A stretch of 32,247 nucleotides of DNA from Candidatus Desulfofervidus auxilii (GCF_001577525.1 NZ_CP013015.1:579652-611898); one strand, 5' to 3'. Counted from the stretch's first letter, positions 23,785 through 31,518 are shown. The notes: a model not told the origin generated them from the letters alone. Numbers and translations are program-made.

Positions 23785-24687
23785 ATGAAAGGTAAATCAA
23801 AAATCCAATTGGCTTTATGGGCTTTACTGTTTATGGTAGCCATCCCTATTTCTGCCTACGGGGTAGATGGGCAGATAAAGATTGCCCAGACGGCAGCAAC
23901 CACCTTTCCCATCCAAATAAATGAGCCTGGGAGTTATGTGCTTACATCTAACCTTATAGTAACCACTGCTAATGTGAATGCCATAAAGATCAATGCCGAT
24001 AATGTAACCTTAGACCTAAATGGCCATGGTATTTATAGGCCAGGAACTGGAACTGGATATGGCATTTATGCCCGAAATAAGTTCAACATAACCATAAAAA
24101 ACGGTATTGTGAGAGGGTTTTATTATGGAATTTACCTATATAACAATCCTGACCACAAAGGTGCTGGCCACCGTATTGAGGGGATTCAGGCTTCTAACAA
24201 TGGCCGTAATGGGATTTATGCCTACTATAGCACAGTAACCAACTGCACTGCTAATAACAATGGCGATGATGGGATTTCTGCCTCCTATAGCACAGTAACC
24301 AACTGCACTGCTAATAACAATGGCGATGATGGGATTTCTGCCTCCTATAGCACAGTAACCAACTGCACTGCCAATAACAATGACATTGGGATTAATGCCT
24401 GCCACAGCACAGTAACCAACTGCACTGCCAATATCAATGGCACTAATGGGGTTTATGCCTACTATAGCACAGTAACCAACTGCACTGCTAATAACAATGG
24501 CGATGATGGGATTTATGCCTTCCACAGCGCAGTCAAGGGTTGCAATGTGAGGAATAACACTGGATATGGGATAGAAGCGTGCTTCGGTTGCCAAAGCTAC
24601 ATCTATAGAAATGCTGCAAGTGGGAACACTGCTGGTCAGATTAACTGCCCAAGCGGAAACACCTGTGTGGATAATGCTACCTTCTAA
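23785..24687 (+). CDS. Secreted NosD-like parallel beta-helix protein
   Basis: A 300-residue protein: signal peptide (1-26), then PbH1-type beta-helix turns. The first part (NVTLDLNGHGIYRPGTGTGY, NITIKNGIVRGFYYGIYLYN) is of the NosD/periplasmic-copper-binding-like kind, and the second part is six 18-20-residue turns of the form YSTVTNCTANNNGDDGI. There is no dockerin and no PEP-CTERM tail, unlike its neighbours. AAAGGAGG lies 8 bp before the ATG. Cysteines recur once per turn (TNC) and would stack into a ladder along the helix. Function unknown; likely extracellular. Confidence 0.83.
   Translation: MKGKSKIQLALWALLFMVAIPISAYGVDGQIKIAQTAATTFPIQINEPGSYVLTSNLIVTTANVNAIKINADNVTLDLNGHGIYRPGTGTGYGIYARNKFNITIKNGIVRGFYYGIYLYNNPDHKGAGHRIEGIQASNNGRNGIYAYYSTVTNCTANNNGDDGISASYSTVTNCTANNNGDDGISASYSTVTNCTANNNDIGINACHSTVTNCTANINGTNGVYAYYSTVTNCTANNNGDDGIYAFHSAVKGCNVRNNTGYGIEACFGCQSYIYRNAASGNTAGQINCPSGNTCVDNATF
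24208..24527 (+). repeat. Tandem ~60-bp repeats coding the beta-helix turns
   Basis: Units of 54-60 bp of the form CACAGTAACCAACTGCACTG plus a variable spacer. The 60 bases at 24241-24300 and 24301-24360 are the same base for base; other units differ at a few positions. This indicates recent unit duplication and a likely variable number of turns between strains. Confidence 0.85.
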
Positions 24688-24714
24688 TTCCAGTTTTTTA
24701 AGGAGAGAAATGCC

Positions 24715-25647
24715 ATGATAGCCAAATTTAGGATGACCAAAGTGGTGTCCCTCCTCTTAGGGGCCATTCTTACAGTGGCTATTTCCTCTTTATCTTTTGC
24801 AGAGATCTTTCTTTCTCCCGACATCCCAATAACCATAGGGAGTGACGCCTTTGAGGAGAGGGATGTTATGTACTTTAAGGATTCTAGTTTTCTACCATAT
24901 ATTTCTGGCTCAACCTTGGGGATTCCAAAAGGGGTAAACATAGATGCCTTTGGCTTCTCTGAGGGCAAAATCATCTTTTCTGTGGATATACCCACTACAT
25001 TAGATGGAGTGGCCTATACTGAGCGAGACCTAATCCTCTATGATGGGACTAATTTTAGTAAGCTTTTAGATGGTTCAGCTATACCTGATGGGGCACGTAT
25101 TGATGCCGCCACTGTACTTTCTGATGGAAGTATTGTCTTTTCCCTGGATATCCCTGTAACTTTAGGTGGACTCTCCTTTAAGGCCAATGACCTTATTAGA
25201 TATAACGGCTCATTTACTCTCTACTTTAGTGGTTCTGACCATAATATCCCAGAAAGTGCCAATATAGATGGGGTATGGGTAAGTCCTGATGGTGATATTC
25301 TATTTTCACTAGATATCCCTTGTAACCTCAATGGACTAGAAGTCAAGGATAAAGACATTGTCAAATGGTCTAATGGTTCCTTCTCCTTATACTTTGATGG
25401 GCTTTCAGAAGGAATTCCTTTAGGTGCTGATCTAGATGCCTTATCTTCAATAGAACTATGTGAAGGTGACTTTAACGGTGACGGAGATGTGGATGGAAGT
25501 GATCTGGCTATATTTGCCGCAGACTTTGGCAGAACAGACTGCAATCTTACAGGCGATTGTGAAGGTGACTTTGATGGCGATGGCGATGTAGATGGCTCAG
25601 ACTTGGCAGTATTTGCCGCAGATTTTGGCAGGACAGACTGCCCCTGA
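24715..25647 (+). CDS. Secreted protein with four DIP repeats and two dockerin repeats
   Basis: A 310-residue protein: signal peptide (1-29) and four repeats of about 54 residues, each beginning [I/L]FS[L/V]DIP and containing DLIxYDG and a GIPxGAxIDA-like end (for example IIFSVDIPTTLDG, IVFSLDIPVTLGG, ILFSLDIPCNLNG). This looks like a beta-propeller or beta-sandwich repeat protein. Two dockerin-like repeats follow (249-310). The repeat type is common in secreted proteins of unknown function. AGGAG at 24701-24705 precedes the ATG. It is the last gene of the island; a terminator follows. Confidence 0.83.
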   Translation: MIAKFRMTKVVSLLLGAILTVAISSLSFAEIFLSPDIPITIGSDAFEERDVMYFKDSSFLPYISGSTLGIPKGVNIDAFGFSEGKIIFSVDIPTTLDGVAYTERDLILYDGTNFSKLLDGSAIPDGARIDAATVLSDGSIVFSLDIPVTLGGLSFKANDLIRYNGSFTLYFSGSDHNIPESANIDGVWVSPDGDILFSLDIPCNLNGLEVKDKDIVKWSNGSFSLYFDGLSEGIPLGADLDALSSIELCEGDFNGDGDVDGSDLAIFAADFGRTDCNLTGDCEGDFDGDGDVDGSDLAVFAADFGRTDCP

Positions 25648-25678
25648 GCATTACCTCTGAATGCACATTAGTGCTACT

Positions 25679-25715
25679 GGGTGGTCCTCTGTAACCGCCC
25701 TTTTTCTTCTTTTTT
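25679..25715 (+). terminator. Terminator of the surface-protein island
   Basis: GGGTGGT (25679-25685) pairs with ACCGCCC (25694-25700) with one G-U pair, followed by TTTTT and a further T-rich stretch. It is 32 bp after the last dockerin gene. Confidence 0.6.
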
Positions 25716-25727
25716 GACTTTTGTTTT

Positions 25728-25776
25728 GACAGGATTTACACGATTTTTTTATCCTGATCATACCCTTGATCCTGTC
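25728..25776. repeat. Imperfect palindrome of the ATCCTGTC family
   Basis: GACAGGAT (25728-25735) and ATCCTGTC (25769-25776) flank a T-rich centre containing another ATCCTGATC. This resembles small intergenic palindromes found in many copies in some bacterial genomes. The rest of the spacer up to 25895 shows no gene. Confidence 0.4.
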
Positions 25777-25895
25777 TGCGTGCAACGTACAAACAGGCTT
25801 AGGGATTTTTTTCCAATTAAAAAGGAACTTGGGAAGATTGACTTAATCTCTTTTTTATCTTAGAAAAGAACTAATAATAAATCAAAGGGAGTAAA

Positions 25896-26354
25896 TTGAA
25901 AAGAAAGGTAAAGACAGAAATTTCTGCGGGAGGAGTGGTTTATAAGTGTGAAGATAAAAAACCAAAGATAGCACTGTGTCGACATAAGACTTTTAATGGC
26001 CGAGAAGTATGGAGTTTACCCAAGGGTTGGGTAGAACCAGGAGAAAAATTGGTTGCAGCTGCCTTGAGGGAAGTAAGAGAAGAAGCAGGTCTAGAGGGAG
26101 AAATTGTAGAAAAGTTACCTCCTATTTATTATTGGTTCTATCACCCTTTGGAAAGAATTAAAGTGAAAAAAACAGTCCATTTCTTCTTAATGAAAGCCAC
26201 TGGTGGAAATATTACCCAACATGACTTGGAGGTAGACGAAGTCTGTTGGTTTTTCCTTGAAGAAGCCATCCGTAATTGTGCTTATAAAGGAGAGAAAAAA
26301 GTATTAGAAGAAGCAAAATCCAAATTGATTCTTATATGTGAAAAAACGGGTTGA
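25896..26354 (+). CDS. Nudix hydrolase
   Basis: A 152-residue protein with a perfect Nudix box (G44 to L66; GWVEPGEKLVAAAL then REVREEAGL, fitting GX5EX7REUXEEXGU), which binds Mg2+ and cleaves nucleoside diphosphates linked to another group. ISAGGVVY at the start and YWFYHPLERIKVKKTVHFFL afterwards resemble the Ap4A-hydrolase/8-oxo-dGTPase group, but the substrate is not certain. TTG start with GGGAG seven bases upstream. It is 32 bp ahead of the next gene and probably co-transcribed. Confidence 0.88.
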   Translation: MKRKVKTEISAGGVVYKCEDKKPKIALCRHKTFNGREVWSLPKGWVEPGEKLVAAALREVREEAGLEGEIVEKLPPIYYWFYHPLERIKVKKTVHFFLMKATGGNITQHDLEVDEVCWFFLEEAIRNCAYKGEKKVLEEAKSKLILICEKTG

Positions 26355-26386
26355 TTAAAACTCTCAAGATATAAAGAAGCACTGTT

Positions 26387-27376
26387 ATGCCTAAAGAAAT
26401 TTATATAGGGTTTTCATCACATAGATTAGAAGCTATTCCTTCTTACGAAAGGGTTTTTAACCAAACTGATTTCATTATTCTTGAAGATGCCCCATGTCCT
26501 CTTTTCCCCCTTATGTTAAAAGGAGAAATTTCTCCTGAAGAATATTCCCAAAAGTTTGAGACCGATTTCCCTAAGTTTATACAGGCCCAATTTCGGCTTT
26601 TACAAAAGGCCTATCAAGATAGGAAAGAGATTATCCAAATTGACCCATATATGGAAAAAGTCATCCAAATATATCAATTATTGGAAAAAGGCAAAAAAGG
26701 CCAAGAGATTAGTCACCTGCCTGAGTTTAGAGAAATCTATACTGCAGAACATAATGCCACTGGTTGCCTCTTAGATTATTACCAAGCCACTATGGGAACA
26801 TTTGAACAGGCAGTGGAGGCTATCAAGGCCTTTGCCCGTGCTGATGCCCAACGGATTGCCTTAAGAGATAAAATGCGAGCAGAAAAAATTGCCCAATATT
26901 TGCAGAATAAAAGAGGAAGGGTGTTTGTAGAAGCAGGTTATATTCATTTATTTTTATCATCATTTTTGCGGAAGTCAATGCCACCTGATTGGAAGTTGAA
27001 AGCCTCTTTTCTACTTGCCTCTGTTAGTCGCCAAATAGCCAAAAGTATCATAGGTAAACCCCTACCTTACCCTCTAGTGCCAGGCGATATATTGACCTTT
27101 TGGTATATAGGTAAAAAAAAGATTAATCCAGAAAAAGAAAGGCTATTCGCAGCTCAAGTCCTCATCTATAATCAACTTATCACCACAGAGGAGTTAGAAC
27201 CCACACCAGAAGTTCCATATCCACATTTGAAACAGGAGTTTGAAATCAAGTCCATCCTGAAAAAACTCTCCTATCTTGATTGTTCCCGTTTATACCCACT
27301 TATAAAATTTCTTCCCCCTGGAAAATCATGGGCTCTGGTAAAAAAATTCATTTGTGTAAGGAAAAATAGCGATTAA
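26387..27376 (+). CDS. Protein of unknown function, possible TraB/EreA/ChaN-like
   Basis: A 329-residue protein with no signal peptide. The first part has SSHRLEAIPSYERVFNQTD followed by FIILEDAPCPLF, the middle has a HNATGCLLDYYQ segment, and later comes RDKMRAEKIAQYLQ followed by GRVFVEAGYIHLFL. The order (early H, acidic strand end, R-x-x-x-M-A-x-x-I, then a strand with GxxH) recalls the Tiki/TraB-EreA-ChaN metal-hydrolase group, but I cannot claim membership. It is cytoplasmic by composition. It follows the Nudix gene and overlaps the 3' end of leuA, on the other strand, by 29 bp. Confidence 0.6.
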   Translation: MPKEIYIGFSSHRLEAIPSYERVFNQTDFIILEDAPCPLFPLMLKGEISPEEYSQKFETDFPKFIQAQFRLLQKAYQDRKEIIQIDPYMEKVIQIYQLLEKGKKGQEISHLPEFREIYTAEHNATGCLLDYYQATMGTFEQAVEAIKAFARADAQRIALRDKMRAEKIAQYLQNKRGRVFVEAGYIHLFLSSFLRKSMPPDWKLKASFLLASVSRQIAKSIIGKPLPYPLVPGDILTFWYIGKKKINPEKERLFAAQVLIYNQLITTEELEPTPEVPYPHLKQEFEIKSILKKLSYLDCSRLYPLIKFLPPGKSWALVKKFICVRKNSD

Positions 27377-28868
27377 TTGCATTTAAATAGGCCCTAGCAC
27401 TCGCCTCTATTACATCAGGACTGGTGGCACAACCACTAACTACCTCCCCGTTTATTTCTATCTTTACTGTAGATTCTCCTAAGGCCTCAGTGCCTCCTGA
27501 GAGAGATTCTACTCGGTAATCAAGGAGATTCACATTTAAATTAGTTATTCCATTAATACACTTAAATACCGCATCTACAGGTCCATTTCCTACCGAAGCC
27601 TGGGTAATCTCCTCTCCATTTTTCCTAAGGGTTAAAACAGCCAAAGGCAGATCACTTCCACTCATAGCCTGGGTAGTTACCACCATTTTGACAAAGCTAT
27701 ACAGTTCTTCTACTTTGCTCAGTTCTACTTCAACAATAGATTTTAAATCTGCCGCGGTAATCTCCTTTTTTCTGTCTGCTACTGACAAAAAACGTTTATA
27801 AATTTTCTCAAAGGTTTCATCTGAGAGATCATAGCCCAAATCTGTTAATTTTTGTCTCACTGCCTTACGCCCCGAACGTGCCGTCAAAACCAACAGGTGT
27901 TGCTGGGCACCTACATCTTCTGGACGGATAATTTCATAAGTGCGACGGTCTTTAAGAATACCATCCTGATGAACACCAGAAGAATGAGCAAAGGCATTGG
28001 CTCCCACAATGGCTTTATTAGGCTGAATAGGTAAATTCATCATTCGGCTGACCAAACGACTAGTAGGAATAATTTCCGGGGTAACAATATTGGTTTCAAT
28101 ATTAAAGTATTGAGGGCGTGTCTTTAAAATCATGACTATTTCTTCTAGGGCGGCATTTCCTGCCCGTTCTCCAATACCGTTTATAGTACACTCTACTTGA
28201 GTAGCACCATTAACTATAGCAGCAATGCTGTTAGCAGTGGCTAAACCTAAATCGTTATGACAATGAACACTTAAAATAATCTTGTCAGTAGTAGGCACTC
28301 GCTCTCTCAATTTTCTGATAAGTCTACCAAACTCTTCAGGAATAGTATATCCCACTGTATCAGGAATGTTTATCACCGTAGCCCCGGCTTTTATGGTTTC
28401 TTCTACTACCTGACAAAGATAATCAAAATCTGCTCGGGTGGCATCCTCAGGAGAAAATTCCACATTAGGGCAATATTTTTTAGCATACTTAACAGCTTCT
28501 ACAGCCATTTCCAGCGCTTGTTCTCTATTTAGACGGAGTTTTTTTTCTATATGAACATCTGATGCAGCTAAAAATACATGAATTCTGGGTCTATCTGCAT
28601 CTTTTATTGCTTCCCAGAGAATATCAATATCTTTTTTCAAGGCACGGGCTAAACCAGCAATAATAGGTTTTCTTACCTGTCGGGCTACCAAATTAACAGC
28701 TTTTGCATCACCAGGTGAAGAAACTGGGAAACCTGCCTCTATTACATCTACTCCTAACCTTTCTAGTTGTTTTGCCACCACTAATTTTTGATCAATATTC
28801 AACTTTGCCCCAGGTACCTGTTCGCCATCACGCAAAGTGGTATCAAAAATCAAGAGCTTCCTTGGCAT
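27348..28868 (-). CDS. leuA: 2-isopropylmalate synthase
   Basis: A 506-residue enzyme condensing acetyl-CoA with 2-oxoisovalerate, the first step of leucine synthesis. The TIM barrel (1-270) starts with FDTTLRDGEQVPGAKL; metal and catalytic residues lie in SVHCHNDLGLA and GIGERAGN; NAFAHSSGVHQDG is the LeuA subdomain signature; and the C-terminal LeuA allosteric domain (about 385-500, VVTTQAMSG to SARAYLNAINRY) is complete, so feedback inhibition by leucine is expected. I choose ATG 28868, which has GGGAG seven bases upstream; the TTG two codons earlier is too close to it. It lies after a leucine leader peptide and attenuator. Confidence 0.95.
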   Translation of the reverse strand: MPRKLLIFDTTLRDGEQVPGAKLNIDQKLVVAKQLERLGVDVIEAGFPVSSPGDAKAVNLVARQVRKPIIAGLARALKKDIDILWEAIKDADRPRIHVFLAASDVHIEKKLRLNREQALEMAVEAVKYAKKYCPNVEFSPEDATRADFDYLCQVVEETIKAGATVINIPDTVGYTIPEEFGRLIRKLRERVPTTDKIILSVHCHNDLGLATANSIAAIVNGATQVECTINGIGERAGNAALEEIVMILKTRPQYFNIETNIVTPEIIPTSRLVSRMMNLPIQPNKAIVGANAFAHSSGVHQDGILKDRRTYEIIRPEDVGAQQHLLVLTARSGRKAVRQKLTDLGYDLSDETFEKIYKRFLSVADRKKEITAADLKSIVEVELSKVEELYSFVKMVVTTQAMSGSDLPLAVLTLRKNGEEITQASVGNGPVDAVFKCINGITNLNVNLLDYRVESLSGGTEALGESTVKIEINGEVVSGCATSPDVIEASARAYLNAINRYFSLHK

Positions 28869-28900
28869 CCTCAATCTCCCTAATTATAAAAAATAAAAAA

Positions 28901-29043
28901 GCCATGAGATTCTCCCATGGCCAATTAAAAAACCATGGGTCCTTCACCCATGGTTTATATTCTGGTTCTTACTTCACATGGGTGAAGGGTCAACTTAGAC
29001 CTAAAAATAGACCTAGATTAAACCCTTGCACCTGAAGTAAGAA
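28901..29043 (-). promoter_or_regulatory. leuA transcription attenuator
   Basis: The leader holds arms that can pair in alternative ways. Arms 1:2 are 29033-29043 with 28966-28976 (11 bp). Arms 2:3 are 28977-28988 with 28941-28952 (12 bp). Arms 3:4 are ACCATGGGT/ACCCATGGT (28932-28940, 28946-28954) followed by six T, a typical terminator. Arm 1 overlaps the first two Leu codons of the leader peptide. A second hairpin (28901-28921, GCCATGGGA/TCTCATGGC with T-run after it) stands before leuA. A ribosome stalled on Leu codons would mask arm 1, free arm 2 to pair with 3 and prevent termination. The logic is known from leu and trp operons; its operation here is inference. Confidence 0.75.
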
Positions 29044-29058
29044 ACTAATTCTTTGCAT
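28990..29058 (-). CDS. leuL: Leucine leader peptide
   Basis: A 22-residue reading frame from ATG (29058-29056) to TGA (28992-28990), too short for ordinary gene finding. Six residues are Leu (positions 7, 8, 15, 17, 19, 21), clustered as LL and LGLFLGL. It lies in the leuA leader and its stop is next to the arms of the attenuator, so it fits a leucine-sensing leader peptide. The ribosome site is poor. The fit between peptide, hairpins and gene makes chance unlikely. Confidence 0.72.
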   Translation of the reverse strand: MQRISFLLQVQGFNLGLFLGLS

Positions 29059-29064
29059 AAAACC

Positions 29065-29093
29065 ACATTAGCTAATTGAGAATAACTTGTCAA
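29065..29093 (-). promoter_or_regulatory. Candidate leuA promoter
   Basis: On the minus strand TTGACA (29093-29088) is a perfect -35 hexamer, with TAATGT (29070-29065) 17 bp downstream, a poor -10. If used, transcription would begin almost at the leader ATG. Read-through from gmhA is another possibility. Confidence 0.4.
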
Positions 29094-29101
29094 GAGAGCC
29101 C

Positions 29102-29671
29102 TTAAATAAATAATGCCCTTTCTACCAATTCACATACTATGTGGCCTATGGTAATATGTATTTCTTGAATTCTTGGAGTCTTAAAGGAGGGAACAATAAT
29201 GCTTATATCAACTATGTTGGCTATTTTACCACCATCTCCTCCTGTAAGAGCCACTGTTTTTAAGCCTCTTTGTTTGGCCTTTTTTAACCCTAGATAAACA
29301 TTAGGAGACATTCCGCTAGTACTGATGCCCCAAGCCATATCTCCTGATTGACCTAAGGCCTCAATTTGCTTAACAAATATCAAACTATAGTCATAATCGT
29401 TGGCAATGCTGGTCAAAATAGAAGTATCTGTAGTCAAGGCTATGGCAGGTAATGGCCGCCGTTCCCTTTGAAAACGATTCACGAATTCAGCAGCTAAGTG
29501 TTGGGCATCAGCAGCACTCCCTCCATTACCAAAAAAAAGAAGTTTTTTCCCTTCTTTAATAGTCTCAATAGTCTGTTTGGCCAAAAGTAGTGTTTGTTCT
29601 AAACATTTTTCCAGGAAGGTTTCTTTGAGGGCTATGCTTTCTTTAAAAATCCCTTTTATAACTTCTTGCAT
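29102..29671 (-). CDS. gmhA: Phosphoheptose isomerase (sedoheptulose-7-phosphate isomerase)
   Basis: A SIS-domain enzyme converting sedoheptulose 7-phosphate to D-glycero-manno-heptose 7-phosphate, the first step toward LPS-core or S-layer heptose. Seen: FGNGGSAADAQHLAAEFVNRF (substrate phosphate loop and catalytic Glu), ALTTDTSILTSIANDYDY, GISTSGMSPNV, LTGGDGGKIA and RIQEIHITIGHIVCELVE (catalytic His). ATG 29671 gives 189 residues, the family's normal length; a TTG at 29707 would add 12 residues, and neither has a strong ribosome site. It is followed by leuA in the same direction after a 233-bp leader. Confidence 0.9.
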   Translation of the reverse strand: MQEVIKGIFKESIALKETFLEKCLEQTLLLAKQTIETIKEGKKLLFFGNGGSAADAQHLAAEFVNRFQRERRPLPAIALTTDTSILTSIANDYDYSLIFVKQIEALGQSGDMAWGISTSGMSPNVYLGLKKAKQRGLKTVALTGGDGGKIANIVDISIIVPSFKTPRIQEIHITIGHIVCELVERALFI

Positions 29672-29898
29672 AACTTCTTTATAGGAAATTTGTTCACCTT
29701 TTGTCAATATCTATCAGAAACTCGATAAAGTCATCCCTAAAGCAGGTGTGAAGCAAGAAGGTAAAAAACCTTCTAACAGAAAAAATTGACCACTGATTTT
29801 ATACTATAGCCTTTTATCTATTTCCTAATAGATTTTTTTCAAAAATATAATAAGGAGTTTGCAAACATTTACTAAAAATCATTATAAGGAGGGGTAAG

Positions 29899-31233
29899 AT
29901 GAGTAGGATTGTACGTAAAAAGACGGTCATTTTATTTTTTCTTTTGGTTCCTTTAATACTGGGTTTGATTTTCCCCCAGATAACATTTGCGAAAGACCCG
30001 GAAAAGAGGATCCAGGAGTTAGAAAAAAAGCTTGAAAGCTTAGAAAAGCAGGTAATAGAGTATAAAAATCTATTAAAAGAAGTATTAGAAGAAAAAGAAG
30101 CAGCAAAACCTGAGAAGGTTGTTGTGAAAGAAGCGCCAGCTCCTGCGAAGGAAAAACATCCTGTATGGTCTAAGTTTGACGTGCAGCTTGGTGGGCGAAT
30201 AAAAATTGACACGCACTATGATACAGTGGCCTTCGATGCATACAATGACTTTTTGGGAGTAGTCTCTTCAAGACCAAATTATAAAGGAGACTCAATCAAT
30301 TTTAACCCTAGGGATACTCGTTTTGAGCTTATAGTAAAACATAACTCTGGCAATCTCACAGGGGTGGGACGAATTGAGACTGACTTTTATGGAGGCGTTT
30401 TTGGGAATAATATTGCTCCCCGTATCCGCCTTGCCTATGTGGACTTAACGAACAACAAGACTCACACCAGTTTTCGTGTTGGTCAAGATTGGGTTCCTGT
30501 TGCCCAACAAAACCCACACATGTGTGAGTTTGGTATTATGGCCGGTGGCGGCAACCTCTGGTGGAGAATTCCCCAGATTACCTTAAGGCAAAAATATGGA
30601 GATTTTGAGTTTCTAGCTTCTCTTATGCGGCATAGAAGGGTCTCTGTGTATGAAGAACAATGGAGCTGGCCTTGGATGCTTGCTCGGATAGCCTATAATT
30701 TACATTGCCTTGATAAAGGTAGCCTCATTGCCTTGGGTGGTGGTTATATGACTGATAAGCGAACCATGTTAGACAAAACAAGGGTAAGACTCCATAGATG
30801 GTTGGCTGCTTTTGAATATAAGTTCAAAAAGAATCCCTTTGAGCTGAAAGGTGAGGTCTGGGTAGGACAAGGTATTGGTAGCCACTGGCTCAGATATGAT
30901 ATGGGATATAATCCCATGACTGGTGAAGAAATCAGGTCACAGGGTGGCTTTGTAAGCTTATTGTACAAAACACCTATTAAAAAGTTGGCATTTGCTGGTG
31001 GTTTTGGTATAGACCATGCCACTACTTCTGATCTAAAGGGATGGGATTTTAAAACTCCTGATTATGATTTTTACAAACGTCGGTTTAAGCAAAATCTAGA
31101 ATGGTTTGGAAATATTCAGTATCAAGTGACTGATGCGATAAAGTTTATCTTAGAATATATTCACATGAATACAATGCGTGATGAAGTAAGAGAAGGTAAT
31201 AGAATCACCTTTAGCACATTTTATAGATTTTAG
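29899..31233 (+). CDS. Outer-membrane porin with N-terminal coiled coil
   Basis: A 444-residue protein: signal peptide (1-31), a coiled coil (about 34-72, KRIQELEKKLESLEKQVIEY), a Pro/Ala/Lys linker, then a beta-barrel (about 95-444) with alternating strands (FDVQLGGRIKIDTHYDT, RFELIVKHNSGNLTGVGRIE, IALGGGYMTD) and a terminal strand ending in Phe (FSTFYRF), the signal for Bam insertion. It resembles DcaP-like or carbohydrate-type porins with a trimerisation coiled coil; no substrate is evident. AGGAGG lies 8-9 bp before the ATG. It is a single-gene unit with its own terminator. Confidence 0.85.
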   Translation: MSRIVRKKTVILFFLLVPLILGLIFPQITFAKDPEKRIQELEKKLESLEKQVIEYKNLLKEVLEEKEAAKPEKVVVKEAPAPAKEKHPVWSKFDVQLGGRIKIDTHYDTVAFDAYNDFLGVVSSRPNYKGDSINFNPRDTRFELIVKHNSGNLTGVGRIETDFYGGVFGNNIAPRIRLAYVDLTNNKTHTSFRVGQDWVPVAQQNPHMCEFGIMAGGGNLWWRIPQITLRQKYGDFEFLASLMRHRRVSVYEEQWSWPWMLARIAYNLHCLDKGSLIALGGGYMTDKRTMLDKTRVRLHRWLAAFEYKFKKNPFELKGEVWVGQGIGSHWLRYDMGYNPMTGEEIRSQGGFVSLLYKTPIKKLAFAGGFGIDHATTSDLKGWDFKTPDYDFYKRRFKQNLEWFGNIQYQVTDAIKFILEYIHMNTMRDEVREGNRITFSTFYRF

Positions 31234-31240
31234 TTTAATC

Positions 31241-31276
31241 AAGACCCTTCCATAAGGGAGGGTCTTTTAATTTTTC
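31241..31276 (+). terminator. Rho-independent terminator of the porin gene
   Basis: AAGACCCTTCC (31241-31251) pairs with GGGAGGGTCTT (31256-31266) with one T-G pair around a short loop, followed by a T-rich run. It starts 8 bp after the porin stop codon. Confidence 0.85.
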
Positions 31277-31344
31277 TTGAGTTTCTCATTATTCTCAGGC
31301 TGTTGAAAAAATCAGATGCACATTAAGACATTTTATTCCTTTAC

Positions 31345-31470
31345 CCAACCTGTTTTCTAGTTTAGCACGCCGCTTCGCTTGCTGTCAAAGCTGCTCCGTT
31401 TCACTCCGCACCCTTTGGGCTTACGGCTTTGACAACGCTTTGCAGCGTGCTCCTGAAAAATTAAGGTTGG
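31345..31470. repeat. Nested palindromic element inserted in repeat copy 2
   Basis: Three sets of arms from outside in: CCAACCT/AGGTTGG (31345-31351, 31464-31470), AGCACGC/GCGTGCT (31364-31370, 31445-31451) and GTCAAAGC/GCTTTGAC (31384-31391, 31426-31433). About 154 bp (31343-31496) appear to sit inside the segment that is continuous in copy 1 at 10901-11033. It encodes nothing. Confidence 0.6.
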
Positions 31471-31518
31471 CGAGAAAGAAAAAAACTTTTTTTCTTCAAC
31501 CAACTCTACTTTTTATAA

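Noticed and set aside
24208-24527. Regular repeats that might be a CRISPR array
   Set aside because: The repeats are in-frame coding units with no unique spacers, and no cas gene is near.
24136-24594. Minus-strand reading frame of 152 codons with a repeating IVISSAVGYCAI pattern
   Set aside because: It is the antisense of the 60-bp beta-helix repeats; the periodicity comes from the plus-strand gene, which has a signal peptide and ribosome site.
11252-25647. Cellulosome
   Set aside because: Cohesin-like and dockerin-like parts are present, but no cellulase, other glycoside hydrolase, carbohydrate-binding module or multi-cohesin scaffoldin is seen.
25681-25863. Plus-strand reading frame of 60 codons
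   Set aside because: It covers a terminator and a palindromic repeat, has no ribosome site and no recognisable features.
28875-29065. T-box riboswitch ahead of leuA
   Set aside because: I see no AGGGUGGNACCGCG T-box sequence or Stem I pattern; the Leu-rich leader peptide and 1:2:3:4 hairpins explain the leader better.
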